Below are positions 36,684 to 45,251 of a DNA stretch of 64,000 nt, piece after piece (positions within the stretch are counted from its first letter, which is position 1; each line of letters opens with the position of its first letter). Both the position numbers and the translations under genes were made by a program. Under the pieces are notes generated by a model that was not told where the DNA came from, made no database searches, and worked only from the letters and a program-made list of their open reading frames with translations. The stretch comes from Pseudomonas pudica (GTDB taxonomy: Bacteria > Pseudomonadota > Gammaproteobacteria > Pseudomonadales > Pseudomonadaceae). The DNA is taken from assembly GCF_015680405.1 (NCBI RefSeq), contig NZ_JADLJS010000004.1:124001-188000 (forward strand). The letters run 5' to 3'.

Positions 36684-38735
36684 GTGAGTGCGAACAACCC
36701 GCTTCTGCAGTCCTACGATCTGCCGCCCTTCTCGCAAATCCGTGCCGAACACGTGTTGCCGGCGATCGAAGCGATCCTGGCCGACAACCGTAAAGCCATT
36801 GCCGAGATCCTCGAAAAGCAAGGCAAGAACCCTACCTGGGCTGGCCTGGTGCTGGCCATGGACGAACTGAACGACCGCCTGGGCGCCGCCTGGAGCCCGG
36901 TCAGCCACCTCAATGCGGTGTGCAACAGCGCGCAGCTGCGCGAAGCCTATGAGTCGTGCCTGCCGGCGCTGAGCGCCTACTCTACCGAACTGGGCCAGAA
37001 CCGCGCGCTGTTCGAAGCCTACCAGGCGCTGATCGACAGCCCCGAGGCCGCCGGTTTCGACGTGGCGCAAAAGACTATCCTCGAGCACGCCCTGCGTGAC
37101 TTCCGCCTGTCGGGTATCGACCTGCCGGCGGATAAACAGCAGCGCTACGCCGAAGTGCAGAGCAAGCTCAGCGAGCTGGGCAGCCGTTTCTCCAACCAGC
37201 TGCTCGATGCCACCCAGGCCTGGACCAAGCACGTTACCGACGAAGCAGCGCTGGCCGGCCTGACCGATTCGGCCAAGGCGCAGATGGCCGCCGCCGCCCA
37301 GGCCAACGGCCTCGACGGCTGGCTGATCACCTTGGAATTCCCCAGCTACTACGCGGTGATGACCTACGCCAGCGACCGCGCCCTGCGCGAAGAGCTTTAC
37401 GCCGCATACTGCACCCGTGCCTCGGACCAGGGCCCGAATGCAGGCCAGTTCGACAACGGCCCGGTGATGCAGGAAATCCTCGGTCTGCGCCAGGAACTGG
37501 CCGAACTGCTGGGCTACAAGAACTACGCCGAGCTGAGCCTGGCCACCAAGATGGCCGAGTCCAGCGACCAGGTGCTGAGCTTCCTGCGTGACCTGGCCAA
37601 GCGTTCCAAGCCGTTCGCTGCCCAGGATCTGGAGCAGCTCAAGGCCTATGCCGCCGAGCAGGGCTGCCCTGAACTGGCCAGCTGGGACGCCGGCTACTTC
37701 GGCGAGAAGCTGCGTGAGCAGCGTTACAGCGTTTCTCAGGAAGCCCTGCGCGCCTACTTCCCGATCGATAAGGTACTGAGCGGCCTGTTCAGCATCGTGC
37801 AGCGCCTGTATGGCATCGAGATCGCCGAACTCAAGGGCTTCGACAGCTGGCACCCGGATGTGCGCCTGTTCGAGATCAAGGAAAACGGCCAGCATGTCGG
37901 CCGCTTCTTCTTCGACCTCTACGCCCGCCCCAACAAGCGTGGCGGCGCCTGGATGGATGGCGCGCGTGACCGCCGCCGCACAGCTGCCGGCCAGTTGCAG
38001 AGCCCGGTGGCCAACCTGGTGTGCAACTTCACCCCGGCCGCACCCGGCAAGCCGGCGCTGTTGACTCACGATGAAGTCACCACCTTGTTCCACGAGTTCG
38101 GCCACGGCCTGCACCACATGCTGACCCGCATCGAGCATGCCGGTGTGTCTGGCATCAACGGCGTGGCCTGGGACGCGGTGGAACTGCCGAGCCAGTTCAT
38201 GGAAAACTGGTGCTGGGAGCCGGAAGGCCTGGCACTGATTTCCGCCCACTACGAAACCGGTGCCCCACTGCCCCAGGACCTGCTGGACAAGATGCTGGCG
38301 GCGAAGAACTTCCAGTCGGGCATGATGATGGTGCGCCAGCTGGAGTTCTCGCTGTTCGACTTTGAACTGCATGCCACCCATGGCGACGGCCGCAGCGTGC
38401 TGCAGGTGCTCGAAGGCGTGCGCGACGAGGTGTCGGTCATGCGCCCACCGGCGTACAACCGCTTCCCCAACAGCTTTGCGCACATCTTCGCTGGTGGTTA
38501 TGCCGCGGGCTACTACAGCTACAAGTGGGCCGAAGTGCTGTCGGCTGACGCCTTCTCGCGCTTCGAGGAAGAAGGCGTGCTGAACGCCGAAACCGGCCGT
38601 GCCTTCCGCGAGGCAATCCTGGCACGCGGTGGTTCGCGCGAGCCTATGGAGTTGTTCGTCGACTTCCGTGGCCGTGAGCCTTCCATCGATGCCTTGCTGC
38701 GCCATAGTGGCCTGAGCGAGGACGCTGCAGCATGA
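36684..38735 (+). CDS. prlC: Oligopeptidase A
   Basis: The 683-residue cytosolic M3 metallopeptidase degrades oligopeptides, including cleaved signal peptides. The zinc motif HEFGH (His470, Glu471, His474) lies in TTLFHEFGHGLHHMLTRIE. The third ligand Glu is about 25 residues on in GVAWDAVELPSQFMENW. A GTG at 36684 with AAGG upstream gives (M)SANNPLLQSYDLPPFSQIR, the known N-terminus. An in-frame ATG at 36648 would add a Cys-rich tail not seen in the family. The stop codon overlaps the next start by four bases. Confidence 0.96.
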   Translation: MSANNPLLQSYDLPPFSQIRAEHVLPAIEAILADNRKAIAEILEKQGKNPTWAGLVLAMDELNDRLGAAWSPVSHLNAVCNSAQLREAYESCLPALSAYSTELGQNRALFEAYQALIDSPEAAGFDVAQKTILEHALRDFRLSGIDLPADKQQRYAEVQSKLSELGSRFSNQLLDATQAWTKHVTDEAALAGLTDSAKAQMAAAAQANGLDGWLITLEFPSYYAVMTYASDRALREELYAAYCTRASDQGPNAGQFDNGPVMQEILGLRQELAELLGYKNYAELSLATKMAESSDQVLSFLRDLAKRSKPFAAQDLEQLKAYAAEQGCPELASWDAGYFGEKLREQRYSVSQEALRAYFPIDKVLSGLFSIVQRLYGIEIAELKGFDSWHPDVRLFEIKENGQHVGRFFFDLYARPNKRGGAWMDGARDRRRTAAGQLQSPVANLVCNFTPAAPGKPALLTHDEVTTLFHEFGHGLHHMLTRIEHAGVSGINGVAWDAVELPSQFMENWCWEPEGLALISAHYETGAPLPQDLLDKMLAAKNFQSGMMMVRQLEFSLFDFELHATHGDGRSVLQVLEGVRDEVSVMRPPAYNRFPNSFAHIFAGGYAAGYYSYKWAEVLSADAFSRFEEEGVLNAETGRAFREAILARGGSREPMELFVDFRGREPSIDALLRHSGLSEDAAA

Positions 38736-39013
38736 GCGAGGTAGCCGTGAACAAGACCAAGAAACGCTTCATTGCCGGGGCGGTATGCCCGGCGTGCAGT
38801 GAGACCGACAAGCTGATGATGTGGAACGAAGACGGCGTACCGCATCGTGAATGCGTGGCCTGCGGCTTTACCGACACCCTCAACGAGCAGGGCTTGTCGG
38901 TGCCGAAGGAGCTCGGTACCCGGGTCAACCATCTGGAACCGAAAGCCGCGCCGGCCAAGGTACAGACGGTGCAGTTCTTCCCAAACCCGAAGCTGAAGAA
39001 ACCGGCTGAATAA
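38732..39013 (+). CDS. Zinc-ribbon protein of the YheV/DUF2387 type
   Basis: The 93-residue protein has two Cys pairs, CPAC near residue 20 and CVAC near residue 41, forming a zinc ribbon (AGAVCPACSETDKLMMW, then RECVACGFTDTLNE). The tail is basic. E. coli YheV belongs to the same small family and also lies near other metabolic genes. It overlaps prlC by four bases (ATGA), so the two are translationally coupled, and it is placed between the two M3 peptidase genes. Its function is unknown. Confidence 0.88.
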   Translation: MSEVAVNKTKKRFIAGAVCPACSETDKLMMWNEDGVPHRECVACGFTDTLNEQGLSVPKELGTRVNHLEPKAAPAKVQTVQFFPNPKLKKPAE

Positions 39014-39022
39014 AGCCGTCGT

Positions 39023-39049
39023 GCCGCCCGGGCGCCGTGCCCGGGTGGT
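39023..39049 (+). terminator. GC-rich hairpin after the YheV-type gene
   Basis: An 11-bp stem with one or two wobble pairs (39023-39033 with 39039-39049, core CCCGGGC/GCCCGGG) begins nine bases after the stop codon. There is no T-run, so it may be an attenuating or stabilising hairpin rather than a true intrinsic terminator. Confidence 0.4.
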
Positions 39050-39123
39050 AGATAGTCAGGCCACCTGCTGCACGCCGGCCATGCAAGCTCGCCTGCTCTT
39101 CTCTACGAGCAAGGTGTTGCACC

Positions 39124-41118
39124 ATGGACAACCCCCTTCTGCAAAATAGCCGTATCCCCGTCGATTACCCGTCGATCACGCTGCAAAACATGCAAGTTGC
39201 CTTCGACCATGTGCTGTTGGCGCACGAGCAAGGCATTGAACGCATCATCCGCGACCAGCAGGCATTGCCAACCTGGGATGACATGGTGCTGGCGGTGGAT
39301 GGGCTGGATAGTCAGCTTCTGACGGTGTTGTATGCTGCCTCGCCGTTGGTTGGTCGGGATGAAGCCTGGGCCGGTGCCATTTTCGACTTCTTCGCCAAGG
39401 CCACGGAGCGGTTCGAACAGAAGTTCACCAATTCCGCACTGCAGGCCCTGTATGAGCGCTTGGCCAACAGCGACATTGGCAAGCAGCTGGATGCCCAGAA
39501 ACGCGCCACATTGCGCTGGCATCTGCACAAGTTCGCCTCCAGTGGTGCATCGCTCGACCCAGCAGGCAAGCTGCGCCTGGCCGACCTGCTGAAACAGATT
39601 GGCGCTGCGCGGGAGGCGTTTCGCAGCAACATCAACCGACCAGGGCTGAGCATCACGGATGAATCCGAACTGAGCGGTGTACCTCAACGTATCCGTGACG
39701 AGCTGGCTACTAGGGCACAGGAGGCGGGTGAGCCGGGTTGGTTGATTGCATGCGAAAGCGCGACCACCGAGGCCGTGCTCAAACATGCTGACAACCGCCA
39801 ACTGCGTGAGCGCGTATACCGGGCTTACCACACCCGAGGCGTCGGCCTTGGCCAACAGCAGGATAATCGCTTGCACCTGGAGCAACTTGCGAGGCTGCTG
39901 GAAGAAAAGGCCCACCTGCTCGGCTTTGCCAGCCATCTGGAGCAGAGCCTGCAGATGAAGAGCGCGGGTTCGGTTGCCCAGGTGCGCAGCTTCCTTCATG
40001 ACCTGGCCGACCATGTGCGGCCGGCCGTACTGAATTGGCGTGCAGATATGCAGCGCCAGGCCTCAGCCGAAGGGCTGGGGAATGTCCAACCCTGGGACAT
40101 TGCGTACCTGCAGGCCTCGTCGCGCACGGTGCTTTCCACCGAAGCCTTGCGCGAATACTTCCCGCTGAATGTCGTGGTCAGGGCATTGCAGCAGCTGGCG
40201 GAAAAACTGTTTGGCGTAACGCTGCTGGCCAGGCCGCTGGCAACCTGGGATGACAGCGTGCAACCGTTCGAGGTGTGGCAGGACAACGCCTTGATCGGTT
40301 TCCTGTACCTGGACGCCGTACAGCATGCCGGCAAACAACCTGACTCGGTATTCACCACCTACATTCGCAACCGTCGGGTCGATGCCGAGGGAATCTTCCA
40401 GACGGCCTCGGTGGTGGTCTATAGCGACGTGCCGGCAGCGCTGCCGGGTAGCCAGCCGTTGCTGGACCATCTGTCACTGCGCAAGCTGTTCCATGAGTTT
40501 GGCCATGCCTTGCACCATTTGCTGGTGCGCACGACCAACCACGTGATGTCCAACGTCACCGAACTCGGTACCGATGGCGTGGAGTTGTTCGGCAAGCTGT
40601 TCGAGCGCTGGGTCTGGGACGCGGATTACCTGGTGGCGATCTCTTCGCACCAGCACGATGGTAGCCAGCTTTCCCGGACGCGGGTCGATGAGTGCCTGCG
40701 CCGCTTGCGGCAACAAGGTGTGGAAGAAACCGCGCGCGACCTGAGCATGGCGCTGTTCGACCTGGACCTGCATGGCATGCCGACCGATGGCCGGTCCCTC
40801 GAGCAGCGCCTGGGCGATGCCCGTGAGTATTGTGGTTACTGGCCCCTGGCCGATTTCGAGCACCCGGCGCATGCCTTCGACCATCTGGTAAACGGCTACG
40901 ATGCCGGTTATTACGCCTATCTGTGGTCGGACGTGCACGCCTTCGACCTGTTCACCCGCTTCGAGGCCCAAGGCCTGCTGGACCGGGCCACAGGGCAGGC
41001 GCTGCAGGAGACATTGCTTGCCCCAGGGGCATCGCGACCGTTGCGTGAAGGTATCGAGGTGTTCCTCGGCCGGCAGTCGAGCCAGCTGCCCTTTCTACGT
41101 TGGCATGGCCTGAAGTGA
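39124..41118 (+). CDS. Second M3-family oligopeptidase, PrlC paralog
   Basis: The 664-residue protein has the same M3 architecture as PrlC. The zinc motif HEFGH (His457) lies in LRKLFHEFGHALHHLLVRTT, and the third-ligand Glu is in ELGTDGVELFGKLFERW. The N-terminal helical domain begins MDNPLLQNSRIPVDYPSI, echoing PrlC's NPLLQSYDLPPF. The catalytic residues are present, so it should be active. It is clearly diverged in the substrate channel (for example DQGPNAGQFDN in PrlC against HTRGVGLGQQQDNR here). It lies 110 bp behind the YheV-type gene in a tandem array. Confidence 0.9.
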   Translation: MDNPLLQNSRIPVDYPSITLQNMQVAFDHVLLAHEQGIERIIRDQQALPTWDDMVLAVDGLDSQLLTVLYAASPLVGRDEAWAGAIFDFFAKATERFEQKFTNSALQALYERLANSDIGKQLDAQKRATLRWHLHKFASSGASLDPAGKLRLADLLKQIGAAREAFRSNINRPGLSITDESELSGVPQRIRDELATRAQEAGEPGWLIACESATTEAVLKHADNRQLRERVYRAYHTRGVGLGQQQDNRLHLEQLARLLEEKAHLLGFASHLEQSLQMKSAGSVAQVRSFLHDLADHVRPAVLNWRADMQRQASAEGLGNVQPWDIAYLQASSRTVLSTEALREYFPLNVVVRALQQLAEKLFGVTLLARPLATWDDSVQPFEVWQDNALIGFLYLDAVQHAGKQPDSVFTTYIRNRRVDAEGIFQTASVVVYSDVPAALPGSQPLLDHLSLRKLFHEFGHALHHLLVRTTNHVMSNVTELGTDGVELFGKLFERWVWDADYLVAISSHQHDGSQLSRTRVDECLRRLRQQGVEETARDLSMALFDLDLHGMPTDGRSLEQRLGDAREYCGYWPLADFEHPAHAFDHLVNGYDAGYYAYLWSDVHAFDLFTRFEAQGLLDRATGQALQETLLAPGASRPLREGIEVFLGRQSSQLPFLRWHGLK

Positions 41119-41162
41119 ACGCGCGCTGACCGGAGGTGCTGGAAAGAATCAGGCAGGCAATA

Positions 41163-41182
41163 TACTGTATATGAATACAGTA
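41163..41182. promoter_or_regulatory. LexA (SOS) box
   Basis: TACTGTATATGAATACAGTA matches the gammaproteobacterial LexA consensus CTG-N10-CAG with A/T-rich centre and TA flanks on both sides. It ends 13 bases before the radical SAM start codon, where it would overlap the promoter. Binding was not tested here. Confidence 0.8.
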
Positions 41183-41195
41183 TCAGGGGTAGGCC

Positions 41196-42254
41196 ATGAT
41201 TCCTCCAGCACCGCAAAAGGGCCGTGGCACGGCGCACAATCCGCACAACCGCTTTGCCCCCAGCCATTCGGTGGCAGAGGATGACGGCTGGTGTCAGGAG
41301 GTGCCGCAAACCCAGGGCACCGAGGTGCGGGTAGAGACGGCCAGGTCGGTGATCAGCCGCAATACGTCTCCCGACCTGCCCTTCGACCGCTCCATCAACC
41401 CATACCGTGGTTGCGAGCACGGTTGCATCTACTGTTATGCCCGCCCTTCCCACGCCTACTGGGACCTTTCCCCCGGCCTGGATTTCGAGACCAAGCTGAT
41501 TGCCAAGACCAACGCCGCCGAGGTGCTTGAGCAACAATTGAGCAAACCGGGTTACATTTGCGCGCCGATCAACCTGGGTTCCAATACCGACCCGTACCAG
41601 CCGATCGAGCGGGAGCAACTGCTGACCCGTCGCCTGCTCGAAGTGCTGCTGCGTTTTCGCCATCCGGTGACCATCGTCACGAAGGGTTCACTGGTGCTGC
41701 GCGACCTCGACCTGCTGGCCGAGATGGCCCGCCAGCGTCTGGTACGGGTGATGATCAGCCTGACCACGCTGGACGATGACCTGAAACGGGTGCTGGAACC
41801 GCGCGCGGCATCACCCAAGGCGCGCTTGCGGGCTATCCGTGTGTTGCGTGAGGCGGGAGTACCGGTGGGCGTGTTGTGTTCGCCGATGATCCCGATGATC
41901 AACGACAGTGAACTGGAACGGCTGCTGGATGCGGCGAGGGAGGCCGGTGCACAGAGCGCAGCCTACATGATGTTGCGCTTGCCGCTGGAAGTGGCACCGT
42001 TGTTCGAGCAATGGCTGCAGGACCATTACCCGCAGCGGGCGGCGCATGTATTGAGCCTGATCCGCCAGAGCCGCGGCGGAGAACTGTACGACAGCCGGTT
42101 TGGTGCGCGCATGCGCGGTGAAGGCGTGTTTGCCGAGTTGCTGGCGCAGCGCTTTGCCAAGGCCATGAAGCGGCTGGAGTTCGAAGGGCGAGAAGCGCAG
42201 GCGCTGGATTGTTCGGCGTTTTGCCCACCGGGTGGGCAGATGGCGCTGTTCTGA
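41196..42254 (+). CDS. Radical SAM protein (spore-photoproduct-lyase-like, PA0069 type), SOS-controlled
   Basis: The 352-residue protein has a radical SAM cluster motif C-x3-C-x2-C (Cys73, Cys77, Cys80) in YRGCEHGCIYCYARPSHAYW, followed by LDFETKLIAKTNAAEVLEQQL. This is the Rv2578c/PA0069 family that resembles spore photoproduct lyase. LSLIRQSRGGELYDSRFGARMRGEG near the C-terminus is also family-typical. A near-perfect LexA box lies directly upstream, so the protein is probably part of the DNA-damage response. I recall the P. aeruginosa homolog being reported in the SOS regulon. The reaction is unknown. Confidence 0.9.
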   Translation: MIPPAPQKGRGTAHNPHNRFAPSHSVAEDDGWCQEVPQTQGTEVRVETARSVISRNTSPDLPFDRSINPYRGCEHGCIYCYARPSHAYWDLSPGLDFETKLIAKTNAAEVLEQQLSKPGYICAPINLGSNTDPYQPIEREQLLTRRLLEVLLRFRHPVTIVTKGSLVLRDLDLLAEMARQRLVRVMISLTTLDDDLKRVLEPRAASPKARLRAIRVLREAGVPVGVLCSPMIPMINDSELERLLDAAREAGAQSAAYMMLRLPLEVAPLFEQWLQDHYPQRAAHVLSLIRQSRGGELYDSRFGARMRGEGVFAELLAQRFAKAMKRLEFEGREAQALDCSAFCPPGGQMALF

Positions 42255-42276
42255 TGCTTGAGCAGAGCACGGCCTT

Positions 42277-42361
42277 TGTGGGAGCGGGCGCGCCCGCGAA
42301 CACCGGCGCAGCCGGTGCCTTGTACCAAGCTGCCTCTTTCGCGGGCACGCCCGCTCCCACA
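42277..42361. repeat. Inverted REP pair (TTCGCGGG/CCCGCTCCCACA family)
   Basis: A 24-base inverted repeat with one central mismatch pair (42277-42300 with 42338-42361) encloses a CACCGGCGCAGCCGGTG dyad. It begins 23 bases after the radical SAM stop codon. Confidence 0.85.
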
Positions 42362-42449
42362 GGTTCTGTGCAGGTTCCGGGTTCCCGCATGGGGCGCATT
42401 GCCATCCGTCAATACAACTAATCCAAGTAGATAATTGGACTAATGGCTC

Positions 42450-42477
42450 TTGGCAGTTGATGTTTTTTTGCTATTAT
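42450..42477 (+). promoter_or_regulatory. Candidate sigma-70 promoter of the carbonic anhydrase gene
   Basis: TTGGCA (42450-42455) and TATTAT (42472-42477) are separated by 16 bases in an A/T-rich stretch. The transcript would have a leader of about 190 bases. Just upstream, CCAAGTAGATAATTGG is an imperfect palindrome (42423-42438) that could be an operator. Prediction by eye only. Confidence 0.45.
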
Positions 42478-42524
42478 CCAGTGCCCGCCCTTCCTATCTG
42501 GAACACCCGTTCTAGAGCCTTCGA

Positions 42525-42541
42525 ATTAAGTTTCAGTTAAG
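42525..42541 (+). promoter_or_regulatory. Direct repeat ATTAAG-N5-GTTAAG (response-regulator-type site)
   Basis: Two hexamers, ATTAAG (42525-42530) and GTTAAG (42536-42541), are repeated with an 11-base period, the spacing used by OmpR/PmrA-class response regulators. It lies 136 bp upstream of the carbonic anhydrase start codon and behind the candidate sigma-70 promoter. The regulator is not known. Confidence 0.4.
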
Positions 42542-42676
42542 TTTTCCCCGCTAGCGTAGGAAATCAGTCTTCACCGACTGTGATCTATGGCCTGTGCGTG
42601 TCATCTAAATCCCTGCATAGCCAGAATCTTTCACCGGTAAAATGGATTTACCTACACACCGTCAAGAGGATGAATC

Positions 42677-43396
42677 ATGCCCGTCAAGGACCCATCCAAG
42701 GTCGTACCGCAGGTCCCCGCGGAGAGCGCCGATGCCGCCCTGAAGCACATCGTCGACGGCTTCCTGCGTTTTCACCATGACGTTTTCCCCGAGCAGCAAG
42801 AGCTGTTCAAGAAGCTCGCCACCGCGCAAACCCCGCGAGCCATGTTCATTACCTGCGCCGACTCGCGCATCGTTCCCGAGCTGATCACCCAGAGTTCGCC
42901 TGGCGACCTGTTCGTGACCCGTAACGTCGGTAACGTGGTACCGCCTTATGGCCAGATGAACGGCGGCGTTTCCAGCGCTATCGAGTACGCCGTGCTGGCG
43001 TTGAAAGTGCATCACATCATCGTCTGCGGCCACTCCGACTGCGGCGCCATGCGTGCCGTGCTCAACCCGCAATCGCTGACCAAGATGCCGACAGTGTCCG
43101 CCTGGTTGCGCCACGCCGAAGTGGCCCGCACCGTGGTCGAGAACAACTGCTCGTGCGGCAGCGAACACGAAACCATGCAAGTGCTGACCAAGGAAAACGT
43201 CATCGCCCAGCTGCATCACCTGCGTACTCACCCTTCGGTGGCTTCGCGCCTGGCAGCCGGTGAGCTGTACATCCATGGCTGGGTCTACGACATCGAGACC
43301 AGCAAGATCGAAGCCTACGACGCCGCCAGCGATACCTTCCTGCCCCTGGCTGCTGGCGAGCCGGTCCCCTGCGCTACTCCGAGAGGCCGCTACTAA
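42677..43396 (+). CDS. Beta-class carbonic anhydrase
   Basis: The 239-residue enzyme interconverts CO2 and bicarbonate. Zinc ligands and catalytic residues are in place: Cys60 in FITCADSRIVPEL, then His119 and Cys122 in CGHSDCGAMRAV. Asp62 and Arg64 of the CADSR dyad are also present. The length and the long N-terminal helix (AALKHIVDGFLRFHHDVFPEQ) fit the bacterial plant-type clade. A SulP transporter gene follows after 191 bp on the same strand, suggesting joint bicarbonate uptake and hydration. AAGAGG precedes the ATG. Confidence 0.95.
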   Translation: MPVKDPSKVVPQVPAESADAALKHIVDGFLRFHHDVFPEQQELFKKLATAQTPRAMFITCADSRIVPELITQSSPGDLFVTRNVGNVVPPYGQMNGGVSSAIEYAVLALKVHHIIVCGHSDCGAMRAVLNPQSLTKMPTVSAWLRHAEVARTVVENNCSCGSEHETMQVLTKENVIAQLHHLRTHPSVASRLAAGELYIHGWVYDIETSKIEAYDAASDTFLPLAAGEPVPCATPRGRY

Positions 43397-43587
43397 GCGA
43401 CCCATCCACCCGCTGGAACCTTGATAGCCGGCTGCACCCTGCAGGGGTGTGGCATGGCTTTCGGCTGCCTTGAATTCCCTGACTGCCTGCCGGCACGCCC
43501 GCTGGCGGCCCGCGCCTGCGCGCTCGTCAGGGGCAAACGTGCCCACGGCCAGGGGAATGGCTGTGCGACAGAGAAAGGAGAAACACG

Positions 43588-45120
43588 GTGAACATTACAC
43601 AGTTGAAAGCGGCCCTGCCGCGTGAGTTGCTGGCGTCGGTGGTGGTCTTCCTGGTGGCCCTGCCGTTGTGCATGGGCATTGCGATCGCTTCGGGCATGCC
43701 GCCCGCCAAAGGCCTGATTACCGGCATTATCGGCGGTGTTGTCGTGGGTTTTCTCGCCGGTTCCCCGCTGCAGGTCAGTGGACCGGCCGCTGGCCTGGCG
43801 GTATTGGTATTCGAACTGGTACGCCAGCATGGCATGGCCATGCTCGGGCCGATCCTGCTGCTGGCCGGCTTGCTGCAGTTGCTGGCCGGGCGTCTGCGCC
43901 TGGGCTGCTGGTTCCGGGTTACCGCGCCGGCGGTGGTGTACGGCATGCTGGCGGGGATTGGCGTGCTGATCGTGCTGTCGCAGGTGCATGTGATGTTCGA
44001 TACCGCGCCGCAGCCATCCGGCATGCAGAACCTGCTGGAGTTCCCGGCGACCGTGGCTGCGGCCCTGCCACAGGAAAGCGCCGGCTCCGGCTGGATGGCC
44101 GGTGCGCTGGGTCTGGGCACCATCGCCATCATGTGGGGCTGGGAGCGCCTGCGGCCGCAGCGGCTGCGCTTTGTCCCAGGTGCCCTGCTGGGCGTGTCGG
44201 CCATGACGGCCATCAGCATGTGGCTGGCCTTGCCGGTGAATCGCGTACAGGTGCCGGCCGACCTGTCCGAGGCCATCGACTGGATCCGCCCTGGAGACCT
44301 GATGCAACTGGCCGACCCTACCCTGTTGGTCGCCGCTTTCGCTCTGGCCTTCATCGCCAGCGCCGAAACCTTGTTGTCGGCTGCAGCGGTTGACCGCATG
44401 CACAGCGGCCAACGTTCGGACTTCGACCGTGAGCTGTCTGCCCAGGGCATCGGCAACATGCTGTGTGGGGTGCTCGGCGCGTTACCGATGACCGGGGTGA
44501 TCGTGCGTAGCTCGGCGAACGTGCAGGCTGGTGCGCAGACTCGGGCTTCAGCGATCTTCCATGGCTTGTGGCTGCTGGCATTCGTGGTGGCGCTGAGCAG
44601 CGTGCTGCAGCAGATCCCGGTGGCGAGCCTGGCGGGTGTGCTGGTGTTCACCGGGGTCAAACTGGTGGATTTCAAGGCGTTTCGTGGGTTGGGCCGCTAT
44701 GGCCGCATGCCGATGGTCACCTACGCGGCGACGGCACTGGCGATCATCTTTACCGACCTGCTGACCGGCGTATTGCTGGGCTTTGCCCTGACCTTGCTGA
44801 AGCTGGCACTGAAGGCGGCGCGGTTGAAGATCAACCTGGTCAGCCTGGAGAAGGCTGGGCACATGGAGCTGCGCTTGAGTGGCGCGGCCACCTTCCTCAA
44901 GGTGCCGGCGCTGACTCAGGTGCTGGATAGCGTGCCGGCGGGGACCACGCTGCATGTGCCGCTGGGTAACCTCAGCTATATCGACCACTCGTGCCTTGAG
45001 CTGCTTGAAGATTGGGGCCGCAGTAATTTGGCAAATGGGTCGCGGTTGCTGATCGAGCAGCGGCGCTTGAAGCGGCGGATCGAGGGGCGGATGCGGACTA
45101 CGGCCGGGGTTGGGGCCTAG
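43588..45120 (+). CDS. SulP-family (probably bicarbonate) transporter with STAS domain
   Basis: The 510-residue membrane protein has a SulP core with about a dozen hydrophobic segments, starting ELLASVVVFLVALPLCMGIAIASGMPPAKGLITGIIGG. A C-terminal STAS-like domain follows (about residues 425-500, LHVPLGNLSYIDHSCLELLEDWG). The GTG start at 43588 is preceded by a strong AAAGGAG. Its sequence type and the carbonic anhydrase gene just upstream suggest a bicarbonate symporter rather than sulfate uptake, as in BicA-like pairs. This is inference from context. It is a different SulP subfamily from the product at 20660-22225. Confidence 0.88.
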   Translation: MNITQLKAALPRELLASVVVFLVALPLCMGIAIASGMPPAKGLITGIIGGVVVGFLAGSPLQVSGPAAGLAVLVFELVRQHGMAMLGPILLLAGLLQLLAGRLRLGCWFRVTAPAVVYGMLAGIGVLIVLSQVHVMFDTAPQPSGMQNLLEFPATVAAALPQESAGSGWMAGALGLGTIAIMWGWERLRPQRLRFVPGALLGVSAMTAISMWLALPVNRVQVPADLSEAIDWIRPGDLMQLADPTLLVAAFALAFIASAETLLSAAAVDRMHSGQRSDFDRELSAQGIGNMLCGVLGALPMTGVIVRSSANVQAGAQTRASAIFHGLWLLAFVVALSSVLQQIPVASLAGVLVFTGVKLVDFKAFRGLGRYGRMPMVTYAATALAIIFTDLLTGVLLGFALTLLKLALKAARLKINLVSLEKAGHMELRLSGAATFLKVPALTQVLDSVPAGTTLHVPLGNLSYIDHSCLELLEDWGRSNLANGSRLLIEQRRLKRRIEGRMRTTAGVGA

Positions 45121-45151
45121 AGCCGGAATATTTGCTGCATGAGCCGGCCCT

Positions 45152-45233
45152 TTCGCGGGCACGCCCGCTCCCACAGGTAATCCACAGCCATTAAGGCATG
45201 TGCTTTCCCTGTGGGAGCGGGCGTGCCCGCGAA
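45152..45233. repeat. Inverted REP pair (TTCGCGGG/CCCGCTCCCACA family)
   Basis: A perfect 26-bp inverted repeat (45152-45177 with 45208-45233) lies between the convergent SulP and hypothetical genes. Confidence 0.87.
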
Positions 45234-45251
45234 GAGGCTGGGACAGGAACT

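Noticed and set aside
36033..38705. An 890-codon open frame on the minus strand
   Set aside because: Only its last 183 codons are a real gene (gamma carbonic anhydrase). The rest is antisense to prlC and has no family similarity that I recognise.
42580..42780. A 66-codon open frame overlapping the carbonic anhydrase start
   Set aside because: It runs out of frame through the carbonic anhydrase N-terminus and has no ribosome site or sensible composition.
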